Shown here: piece after piece, positions 57,191 through 64,000 of the stretch
Layout: each line of letters opens with the position of its first letter
How positions within the stretch are numbered: the first letter of the stretch is position 1
DNA from: Vreelandella salicampi
GTDB taxonomy: Bacteria > Pseudomonadota > Gammaproteobacteria > Pseudomonadales > Halomonadaceae
Length of the DNA: 64,000 nucleotides
Direction of reading: 5' to 3'
NCBI RefSeq assembly: GCF_013415105.1
Contig: NZ_JACCDF010000006.1
Span: forward strand, 124,001 to 188,000
Program-made: the position numbers and the translations under genes
The notes under the pieces: model-generated
Told to the model about the DNA's origin: nothing
Seen by the model: only the letters and a program-made list of their open reading frames with translations
The model's database searches: none

Positions 57191-58822
57191 TCACGATGTA
57201 GAGCGTTCAAATTTTGGTGGTCTTTCAAAAGTGTGTAGAGGGGCCGGACTAGGAACACTCCATTCGAGGTCTTCAGCCCCCTCCCATGCTTTTGCGGGCG
57301 CTTTTTTTCCTCCACGTACACAGATAACCACGACAATGACAAAAAGCAACTGGGATGTGCCAAAGAAAAAAGCACCTATACTGGAAACCATATTAAAATC
57401 GGCAAATTGCAACGCATAATCAGGAATTCGCCGTGGCATACCTGCTAGCCCCGCAAAATGCATTGGGAAAAACGTGAGATTGACACCAATAACCGATAAC
57501 CAAAAATGCCACTGAGCAAGCCGCTCATTAGGATAATGCCCCGTCCATTTTGGTAACCAATAATACGCACCTGCCATGATCGCAAATATAGCTCCTGGCA
57601 CAAGCACATAATGAAAGTGAGCAACAACAAAGTAAGTGTCATGATACTGAAAATCGGCAGGTGCAATGGCTAACATAATACCTGAAAAACCGCCAATGGT
57701 GAAAAGTACAACAAATGCTAATGCAAATAGCATGGGAGGTTCGAAGCTAATTGATCCCCTAAATAACGTTGTCACCCAATTAAAAACTTTTACGCCAGTC
57801 GGCACGGCAATAAGCATCGTGGAATACATAAAAAAAAGCTCTGCCACTAGTGGTAGTCCAACCAAAAACATATGGTGTGCCCATACTAAAAAGGAGAGAA
57901 GCGCAATCGCGGCCGTTGCATAAACCATTGAAGTATAACCAAATAAAGGCTTGCGAGCGAAGGTGGGTATAATGGCAGAAACAATGCCAAAAGCAGGCAA
58001 AATCATAATATAAACTTCGGGGTGGCCGAAAAACCAAAATAGGTGTTGAAACAATACAGGATCCCCACCACCAGCAGCATTAAAAAAGTTAGTGCCAAAG
58101 TTAATATCCATCAGCATCATTGTAATAACACCGGCTAAAACGGGCATAACAGCAATTAGCAAAAAGGCGGTAATTAGCCACGTCCATACAAATAATGGCA
58201 TATCCATCAACCGCATACCCGGTGCTCGCATATTGAGAATCGTCGCAATAATGTTTATTGCACCTAAAATAGAACTTATACCAGCGATATGTATCGCAAG
58301 GATAAAAAACGTTGTCGAAGCGGGTGCATAGGTGGTGGATAGTGGCGCATAAAATGTCCAGCCAAAGTTTGGACCACCTCCCGGCATCAGCAAGGTAGAA
58401 AGTAACAGCGTAAATGCAACAGGGAGCAGCCAAAAGCTAAAGTTATTTAACCTTGGTAATGCCATATCTGGCGCGCCAATTTGCAAGGGAATCATCCAGT
58501 TAGCGAGCCCTGTAAATGCTGGCATTACCGCAGCAAATACCATAATTAGGCCGTGCATGGTCGTCATTTGATTAAAAAACTCAGGATCAATAAGCTGCAA
58601 ACCTGGTTGAAAAAGCTCAGCACGTACTACAAGTGCGAAGACTCCGCCCACAAAAAACATGCTCAAAGAAAACAGTAAGTAAAGCGTTCCAATTTCTTTA
58701 TGGTTAGTCGTTAATACCCACCGCATAACCCCTTTTGGTAGGGCCGTATGTGTATTCAACTGCCCATCTGCTGCAGCTGGTGTGCTGTGAAGTGGCATTG
58801 ATTTGGGAGGTAGCTTAGCCAT
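57191..58822 (-). CDS. ctaD: Cytochrome c oxidase subunit I
   Basis: Catalytic subunit of the aa3-type oxidase, 543 residues from ATG 58822 (GGAG upstream). Twelve membrane segments; heme a ligand in MTTMHGLIMVF, CuB/Tyr motif FWFFGHPEVYIMILP with the cross-linked His-Tyr, HHMFLVG, and TYFVVAHFHYVLVPG with heme a3 and a ligands. K-channel and D-channel residues appear normal. 26 nt before ctaG. Confidence 0.98.
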   Translation of the reverse strand: MAKLPPKSMPLHSTPAAADGQLNTHTALPKGVMRWVLTTNHKEIGTLYLLFSLSMFFVGGVFALVVRAELFQPGLQLIDPEFFNQMTTMHGLIMVFAAVMPAFTGLANWMIPLQIGAPDMALPRLNNFSFWLLPVAFTLLLSTLLMPGGGPNFGWTFYAPLSTTYAPASTTFFILAIHIAGISSILGAINIIATILNMRAPGMRLMDMPLFVWTWLITAFLLIAVMPVLAGVITMMLMDINFGTNFFNAAGGGDPVLFQHLFWFFGHPEVYIMILPAFGIVSAIIPTFARKPLFGYTSMVYATAAIALLSFLVWAHHMFLVGLPLVAELFFMYSTMLIAVPTGVKVFNWVTTLFRGSISFEPPMLFALAFVVLFTIGGFSGIMLAIAPADFQYHDTYFVVAHFHYVLVPGAIFAIMAGAYYWLPKWTGHYPNERLAQWHFWLSVIGVNLTFFPMHFAGLAGMPRRIPDYALQFADFNMVSSIGAFFFGTSQLLFVIVVVICVRGGKKAPAKAWEGAEDLEWSVPSPAPLHTFERPPKFERSTS

Positions 58823-58873
58823 GGGACACTCCATTAATTATTTATGCTGGTGACGTATCATTTTGTCAGCGAC

Positions 58874-59989
58874 TTACTGATCAACTTGCTCTGCGACTAC
58901 TGACGGCTGAACCACGTCACCTGTATCATTTCCCCATGCATTGCGCGTATAAGTAACTACCGCTGCAATCTCGACTGGATTAAGTGTATCTCGGAAAGCA
59001 GGCATAGCAGCTCCCGAGACACCATTAATCACTCTATCTAAATGCCATGCTTGATCTGCAATAAGTTGTTCATTTCCGGCTAACGCTGGGAACGCGGGGG
59101 GGGACCCCTTACCGCCAGGCTGATGACATGAAACACAAATCGCCTCGTAAGTTGCTTGTCCACGCTCCATGAGTTCTGCGAGCTTCCAGTCTCGGTCAAT
59201 ACCGCTGATTTCTTTTTCAGCCGCTGCTTTGCGTTCAGCAATCCACTCGTCAAACGCCTTTTCCTCTATCGCATGAACCACGACCGGCATGAACCCGTGA
59301 TCCATCCCACAGAGCTCAGCACACTGCCCCCGATAAATACCGGGTTCGTTGATACGTACCCAGTTTTCATTAATAAAGCCAGGCACTGCGTCTTGCTTAA
59401 CTGCCAACTCCGGGACCCACCAAGAATGAATCACGTCATCCGATGTCATCAAAAAACGTACTTTACGGTTAACGGGGAGGACCAATGGGTTATCAACATC
59501 GAGTAGATATGTCTCGCCTCGCTTTTCCTCTCCGCTGATTTGTACTCGCGGTGTACTTAAGCTTGAGGTGAAGGCCACATTTTCTCCCATGTACTCATAA
59601 CGCCAACGCCACTGCTGACCAGTAATCATGACATCTAAATCTGCATCAGAAGGATCATACATCTGTTTTAAGGTAGCCGTTGCAGGCACCGCCATTGCAA
59701 CCAGAATCAGTACTGGAATAGCTGTCCAAAGCACTTCTACCAGTGTATTTTCGTGAAAGTGAGCCGCTTTCGCGCCTTTTGCGTGCCGATAGCGAAAAAG
59801 GGAATAAAACATCGCACCGAACACCAAGAGGCCAATCGCGACGCATATCCAAAATATGGTCATGTGTAAACGGTAAATATCGCCGCTTACATCGGTTACC
59901 CCTATCGGCATGTTCCATGCATAGGAAGCCGTTGGTACAAGAAAAGGTAAAACAGCTATGTAAGTCGACCAATACCTCAATGCCCGCAT
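58874..59989 (-). CDS. ctaC: Cytochrome c oxidase subunit II with fused cytochrome c domain
   Basis: 371 residues from ATG 59989 (GGAGGGG upstream). Signal peptide, two membrane helices (about 45-65, 85-105), CuA domain with DDVIHSWWVPELAVKQD and GQCAELCGMDHGFM (Cys223, Cys227), and a C-terminal mono-heme cytochrome c with CVSCH at 285-289: the caa3-like form. First gene of the structural cluster. Confidence 0.97.
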   Translation of the reverse strand: MRALRYWSTYIAVLPFLVPTASYAWNMPIGVTDVSGDIYRLHMTIFWICVAIGLLVFGAMFYSLFRYRHAKGAKAAHFHENTLVEVLWTAIPVLILVAMAVPATATLKQMYDPSDADLDVMITGQQWRWRYEYMGENVAFTSSLSTPRVQISGEEKRGETYLLDVDNPLVLPVNRKVRFLMTSDDVIHSWWVPELAVKQDAVPGFINENWVRINEPGIYRGQCAELCGMDHGFMPVVVHAIEEKAFDEWIAERKAAAEKEISGIDRDWKLAELMERGQATYEAICVSCHQPGGKGSPPAFPALAGNEQLIADQAWHLDRVINGVSGAAMPAFRDTLNPVEIAAVVTYTRNAWGNDTGDVVQPSVVAEQVDQ

Positions 59990-60102
59990 AGGCCCCTCCA
60001 CGGTTATTATTGTTTAGCGTTTTTTTACGTCAGGATAAACGAATATATTTGCAGTATAGGTAAGAATGGCGCTACGTCACGGGGAACCGCCATTAAATTT
60101 TT

Positions 60103-60279
60103 TTACCCTTGAGCGGCCAGTAAAGCTATGCCAATTAGCACCAAGACGAAAATGAGTGTTACAGTGACCGCAGCAACCACAAAAGCGAGGGGCTTGTTGC
60201 TACTAAAATCTTCTTCACGCTGCTGATTTTTCTGCACCCCGATTAACGCTGCTAGAACAGATTTAATGACCCGCCACAT
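60103..60279 (-). CDS. DUF2970 small membrane protein
   Basis: 58 residues: MWRVIKSVLAALIGVQ, a charged middle (QQREEDFSSNKP) and one membrane helix (LAFVVAAVTVTLIFVLVLIG). The pattern VLAALIGVQ-xxRExDF matches DUF2970 proteins, which are usual members of aa3 oxidase clusters. GGAGGGAGT precedes the ATG. It lies 113 nt upstream of ctaC on the same strand. Confidence 0.82.
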   Translation of the reverse strand: MWRVIKSVLAALIGVQKNQQREEDFSSNKPLAFVVAAVTVTLIFVLVLIGIALLAAQG

Positions 60280-60417
60280 ACTCCCTCCTGATCGTCGATG
60301 CTTGGTCCTTTGATTTGCGACAAAGGTTTACGCCACCAATCACCACATATTTGACTATACTCATTATGGAATGTACTTCCGTGATCGAATTCAACGCAAA
60401 CAAAATTGGAGGTCATC

Positions 60418-60807
60418 ATGGCCACACCGTCTCATACCACTCCATTCGAGCCTTTATCCTCAGACTCGCTCACCCCATGGCTCTCCATCAGCCAGCCTAT
60501 ACTTCAATGGTGGATGGAACAAAGCGTGAAAGGGGTACAGCCGCTAATTAATGTACAACTTGCCTGGCTGGAAAGCGTATCGAGTGCGATGCAAATGGAA
60601 ATTGAATTCTGTCAAGCTATCGCCGAAAGCAATGAAAAAATTTCACACTGCTTATTGATAAATCAAAGTTCACCGAAATCCGTGCAAGAAATAACAGATT
60701 GCTACCAACAGGCAATGCAAGGTCTGAGAAATGCCCAATATGACAGGTTTAATAAGGTAACAAAGCTGAGTCAAGATTTTCGCAAAGTGCTTTGGGAAGA
60801 AATTTGA
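60418..60807 (+). CDS. Small helical protein, possibly phasin-like
   Basis: 129 residues from ATG 60418 (GGAGG upstream). No signal peptide or membrane segment. An amphipathic helical pattern runs through most of it (LINVQLAWLESVSSAMQME, SVQEITDCYQQAMQGLRNAQ), recalling short phasins that coat polyhydroxyalkanoate granules. I do not recognise it securely; no other PHA gene is near. Confidence 0.6.
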   Translation: MATPSHTTPFEPLSSDSLTPWLSISQPILQWWMEQSVKGVQPLINVQLAWLESVSSAMQMEIEFCQAIAESNEKISHCLLINQSSPKSVQEITDCYQQAMQGLRNAQYDRFNKVTKLSQDFRKVLWEEI

Positions 60808-60867
60808 TACGAATAATACTCTCTAACTAATTTTTTTCATCATTTCCTATAATTTTGAGGATAAGGT

Positions 60868-61104
60868 TTGGCTAGATTTAATGTGAAAACTTCATTAAGC
60901 ATTACGGCTATAGGGCTATTTAGCCTTACCGGGTGTACGACGTATACGTGGCCTGATGGAACAAAAAAGACCGTGCTTGGCGTTCCTGCGCAGGAAGAAA
61001 ATCAACGTTATGAGGAACGTCATTCCGAGCCAATCAAATACCGCATCCCTGGGCAGATTTCTCCAGGCGCTCGCCAACCAGCAGATGAAGAATCTATGCC
61101 CTAA
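60868..61104 (+). CDS. Small lipoprotein of unknown function
   Basis: 78 residues. TTG start at 60868 behind GAGGATAAGG. Signal peptide with lipobox SLTGC (Cys about 23), then a short polar chain (TTYTWPDGTKKTVLGVPAQEENQRY). No family recognised. The 259 nt after it, up to the cation ATPase, hold no gene apart from a possible promoter. Confidence 0.65.
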   Translation: MARFNVKTSLSITAIGLFSLTGCTTYTWPDGTKKTVLGVPAQEENQRYEERHSEPIKYRIPGQISPGARQPADEESMP

Positions 61105-61269
61105 CTGATGGCGCTAGCGCATCTCTTCGCTTTATAGATATTCAATGGGTAACCGAGCACTATGCCTCTTAGGCTTTACTCATGCTGTAGTGACCTAGCC
61201 AGCTGTAGCTGAAAAAATGCTTGGCAGTGTAACTATCGTAGCCAGCGAAGCAGAAAAATTAAAACCCTT

Positions 61270-61315
61270 TTGACTTTGTGCGCCCCTTCCCTTGGTATAA
61301 ACGCTGCAGTGCAGC
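61270..61315 (+). promoter_or_regulatory. Possible promoter and inverted repeat before the cation ATPase
   Basis: TTGACT (61270-61275), 20-nt spacer, TATAAA (61296-61301), then the inverted repeat GCTGCA-G-TGCAGC (61303-61315) about at the expected transcript start. The spacer is long, so this is tentative. Confidence 0.35.
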
Positions 61316-61363
61316 ATGATGATACTTTAAGATGGTCATTCGTTCATCATAGGGAGCTCAAGG

Positions 61364-64000
61364 ATGGAAAACCGCCACACCCCAAACGAGTCGCCCCCCA
61401 TTTGGCACAGCATCACTGGTGAAGAAGCGCTTGAATGGCAAGGATCTTCTCTCGAAGGGTTATCTACACAAGAGTCTCAAGCGCGTCTGCAAAAATATGG
61501 CCCAAATCGTCTTCAACAGGAACGAAGGCGTTCTTGGTATCGGCGATTGATAGATCAGTTCAATAATATCTTAATGCTCATCCTACTGGTGGCCGCTATC
61601 GCCAGTTTTATACTCGGCCACTCTATCGACGCAGCCGCTATTATTGGAGTTGTCGTCATTATCGCGCTAATAGGGTTTGTCCAGGAAGGGAAAGCCGAGC
61701 AGGCTCTCGACAGCATTCGAAATATGCTATCTCCTCAAGCGAACGTCTTACGCGATGGTAAACGTACCACTGTTCCAGCCGAAGAGCTGGTTCCTGGCGA
61801 TATCGTGCTTGTAGAAAGCGGTGACCGTATTCCTGCCGATTTGCGGCTAATTGAAGCACGACGCTTTCGTACAGAGGAAGCCGCTTTAACGGGGGAATCC
61901 ATTCCCGTTGGAAAGTCTACAGACCCTACCAGCGATGATGCAGATCTTGCTGAACGCAAAAACATAGCGTTTGCCAGCACCATTGTAGTTCAGGGCAATG
62001 CCCGCGGGTTAGTTGTTGCAACAGGAAGCCAAACCCAAATAGGTAAAATTTCAGAACTTCTTCGCGACGTTGAACAAGTCAAAACACCGCTTCTCCAGCA
62101 GCTTGATCGTGCAGGCAGGGTTCTTGCGATCTTCATTTTAGGTGCTGCGGTTATTACAGCGATGCTGGGCACTTTAATCCACAACCAACCGGCTGCTGAT
62201 ATGTTTATGGCAGCAGTAGGGTTAGCTGTAGCCGCTATTCCGGAAGGTTTACCTGCAATTGTCACCATTGGTTTGGCGCTTGGCGTCCAGAGCATGGCTA
62301 GACACAACGCTATCATACGCCGACTCCCAGCTGTGGAGACATTAGGCTCTATTTCTACCATTTTTTCCGATAAAACCGGAACATTAACACGTAATGAGAT
62401 GACGGCTCAGGCTATCTGGCTAGGTGATGAGCAGTTCTCTATCGATGGCATCGGTTTTGCTCCTAAGGGGAGCTTTTACCAAATTCTAGACAATGGCGAT
62501 AAGGCAAGTATCGATCTATCCAAAGTCTCTACATTAACCGATTTTTTACGCGCGGCAGTGTTATGTAACGATACTGAACTACACCAGCAAGAGGGACACT
62601 ATCAAATACAGGGCGACCCAACAGAAGGTGCCTTAGTTGTCGCTGCCGAAAAAGCCGGTATTACTACAGCCGATTTGCGAAAAGAATTTACGCGCTTGGA
62701 TGTCATTCCTTTTGAGTCAGAACACAAATACATGGCAACGATGCACAAAGACGGTAATAAACAATGTGTGCTTGTGAAAGGGGCTCCAGACCAACTTCTG
62801 GAAATGTGTGATAGCGTCTTTACGGCTGAAGGCGACATCGCTATTGATCACAACGAATGGGAAAAACGTATACACGAGCTCTCATCACGCGGCTTACGCG
62901 TACTTGCCATTGCTGATAAACGCACTACCGCTATTGAGTTTCTTGATCATCATCACGTTGAGAAGGGGCTTCGCTTACTCGGCATTATTGGCCTATTGGA
63001 CCCACCGCGAGAAGAAGCTATTGATGCAGTTAATTTATGTCAAAAAGCAGGCATACGACCAGTAATGATTACCGGTGACCACGCTTCGACTGCGCTTGCA
63101 ATCGCTAAGCAACTAGGGTTCTCACACACTGAAAAAGCTCTGACTGGGCGTGAAATCGAATTGATGTCAGATCAAGAGATAGAAAACATTATTTTAGATA
63201 TCGACGTATTTGCCCGCGCGTCTCCCGAGCATAAATTACGTTTGGTTAAGGCTATGCAAGCGAAAGGCGGTGTGTGTTCGATGACAGGAGACGGAGTTAA
63301 TGACGGCCCAGCACTAAAACGTGCTGATGTCGGTGTAGCAATGGGGGTACAAGGTACTGAAGCAGCAAAAGACGCATCTGAAATGGTACTTGCTGATGAT
63401 AATTTCGCTACCATTGTTCGTGCTGTGGAAGAAGGACGTAAAGTCTACGATAACATCCGTAAAACAATCACTTTTATATTACCCACTAACGGCGCTCAAG
63501 GTCTAGCTATTATGCTGGCAGTGCTATCTGGCTCAATTTTGCCCGTCACGCCATTACAAGCATTGTGGGTTAATATGGTGGTTGCTATTACTCTAGGGCT
63601 AGCATTAGCATTTGAAGAAGGCGAAAAAGACCTTATGCAACGCCAGCCGCGAGACCCTAAGGCCCCATTGCTCGACCTGTTTTTACTCTGGCGGGTTATC
63701 TTTGTATCAGTACTATTGCTAATCGGTGTTTTCAGTATGTTTTCTTGGATTCTTCAACAAGGTGGTAGTGAAGCCCTAGCCCGGGCGGGAGCCGTTAACA
63801 TGCTAGTTACTGGTAGCGCAGCATATTTAATTAATAGCCGCTTCTTAATCAATAGTACGTTATCTCTATCAGGCGTGTTTGGTAGTAGCCCCGTATGGAT
63901 TGCCATAATCATGATTATGCTGCTGCAAATGGCTTTTACTTACCTACCTTTCATGCAGCTTATTTTTGGTAGTGAGGGACTTGCCCTGTCACATTGGTCA
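61364..64000 (+). CDS. P-type cation-transporting ATPase (P2 type), 3' truncated
   Basis: 879 codons present without a stop; the gene runs off the right edge and should end soon after (family about 900 residues). Cation N-terminal domain (WHSITGEEALEWQ), TGES 176-179, M4 ion-site motif AAIPEGLPAIVT, phosphorylation motif FSDKTGTLT with Asp336, and hinge TGDGVND 641-647. The set fits P2A/P2B-like Ca2+, Mn2+ or Na+ pumps; the ion cannot be told. Usual Cys or similar before SDKTGT is Phe here. AGGGAGCTCAAGG precedes the ATG. Confidence 0.92.
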   Translation, partial: MENRHTPNESPPIWHSITGEEALEWQGSSLEGLSTQESQARLQKYGPNRLQQERRRSWYRRLIDQFNNILMLILLVAAIASFILGHSIDAAAIIGVVVIIALIGFVQEGKAEQALDSIRNMLSPQANVLRDGKRTTVPAEELVPGDIVLVESGDRIPADLRLIEARRFRTEEAALTGESIPVGKSTDPTSDDADLAERKNIAFASTIVVQGNARGLVVATGSQTQIGKISELLRDVEQVKTPLLQQLDRAGRVLAIFILGAAVITAMLGTLIHNQPAADMFMAAVGLAVAAIPEGLPAIVTIGLALGVQSMARHNAIIRRLPAVETLGSISTIFSDKTGTLTRNEMTAQAIWLGDEQFSIDGIGFAPKGSFYQILDNGDKASIDLSKVSTLTDFLRAAVLCNDTELHQQEGHYQIQGDPTEGALVVAAEKAGITTADLRKEFTRLDVIPFESEHKYMATMHKDGNKQCVLVKGAPDQLLEMCDSVFTAEGDIAIDHNEWEKRIHELSSRGLRVLAIADKRTTAIEFLDHHHVEKGLRLLGIIGLLDPPREEAIDAVNLCQKAGIRPVMITGDHASTALAIAKQLGFSHTEKALTGREIELMSDQEIENIILDIDVFARASPEHKLRLVKAMQAKGGVCSMTGDGVNDGPALKRADVGVAMGVQGTEAAKDASEMVLADDNFATIVRAVEEGRKVYDNIRKTITFILPTNGAQGLAIMLAVLSGSILPVTPLQALWVNMVVAITLGLALAFEEGEKDLMQRQPRDPKAPLLDLFLLWRVIFVSVLLLIGVFSMFSWILQQGGSEALARAGAVNMLVTGSAAYLINSRFLINSTLSLSGVFGSSPVWIAIIMIMLLQMAFTYLPFMQLIFGSEGLALSHWS

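Overview
The window reads as a stretch of chromosome from a gammaproteobacterium. The proteins and gene orders (tig-clpP-clpX-lon-hupB-ppiD; thrS-infC-rpmI-rplT-pheS-pheT-ihfA; lpxH and ppiB; an aa3-type cytochrome oxidase cluster with ctaG, SURF1, ctaA and cyoE) are of the pseudomonad/oceanospirillid kind, and the osmoprotectant ABC system and overall protein style suggest Halomonas or a close relative. The genus is an inference. No tRNA or rRNA gene, insertion sequence, prophage or CRISPR array was seen. One gene is cut by each edge: yejA on the left and a P-type cation ATPase on the right.

Layout, left to right. 1-5460: a yejABEF peptide importer operon (+). 5477-6996: rsuA and an omega-amidase-like nitrilase (-), translationally coupled. 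7117-11114: rarD-like permease (+), a chemoreceptor with its sensor domain at the C-terminus (-), and metY (-). 11252-16437: a SulP anion permease followed almost without gaps by a complete MCE/Mla-type lipid ABC system (STAS-MlaE fusion, MlaF, MlaD, PqiC-like lipoprotein). 16414-21817 (-): E1 alpha, E1 beta and E2 of a branched-chain 2-oxoacid dehydrogenase, followed by a 617-residue protein kinase-like protein with an unrecognised C-terminal half. 21979-25853 (-): osmF-yehYXW osmoprotectant importer. 25979-29078 (-): cysS, glnS. 29205-30498 (+): ppiB, lpxH. 30567-39027 (-): ppiD, hupB, lon, clpX, clpP, tig (protein folding and turnover). 39302-41806 (+): a CBS4-PAS-GGDEF-EAL protein. 41879-43464: a small membrane protein, a MioC-like flavodoxin, a DUF2788 protein and ihfA. 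43546-50303 (-): pheT, pheS, rplT, rpmI, infC, thrS. 50516-52116 (-): an OmpA-like lipoprotein and a DUF2489 protein. 52234-60279: cytochrome c oxidase structural and assembly genes (-) with a DUF2909 gene on the opposite strand. 60418-64000 (+): a small helical protein, a small lipoprotein and the cation ATPase.

The content is mostly housekeeping and I did not find a clearly new system. The points most worth a second look are: infC apparently starts at an AUC codon; the SulP permease sits at the head of an Mla-type operon; a kinase-like protein of unknown specificity follows the 2-oxoacid dehydrogenase genes, separated from them by a 3 x 16-nt tandem repeat; a strong terminator-like hairpin occupies the pheST attenuator position without a Phe-rich leader peptide; the oxidase cluster is clearly more AT-rich than its surroundings; and there are several candidate operators (Fur-box-like site, inverted repeats, a perfect 22-bp palindrome). 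All functions are judged by eye from sequence motifs; no database search was possible.
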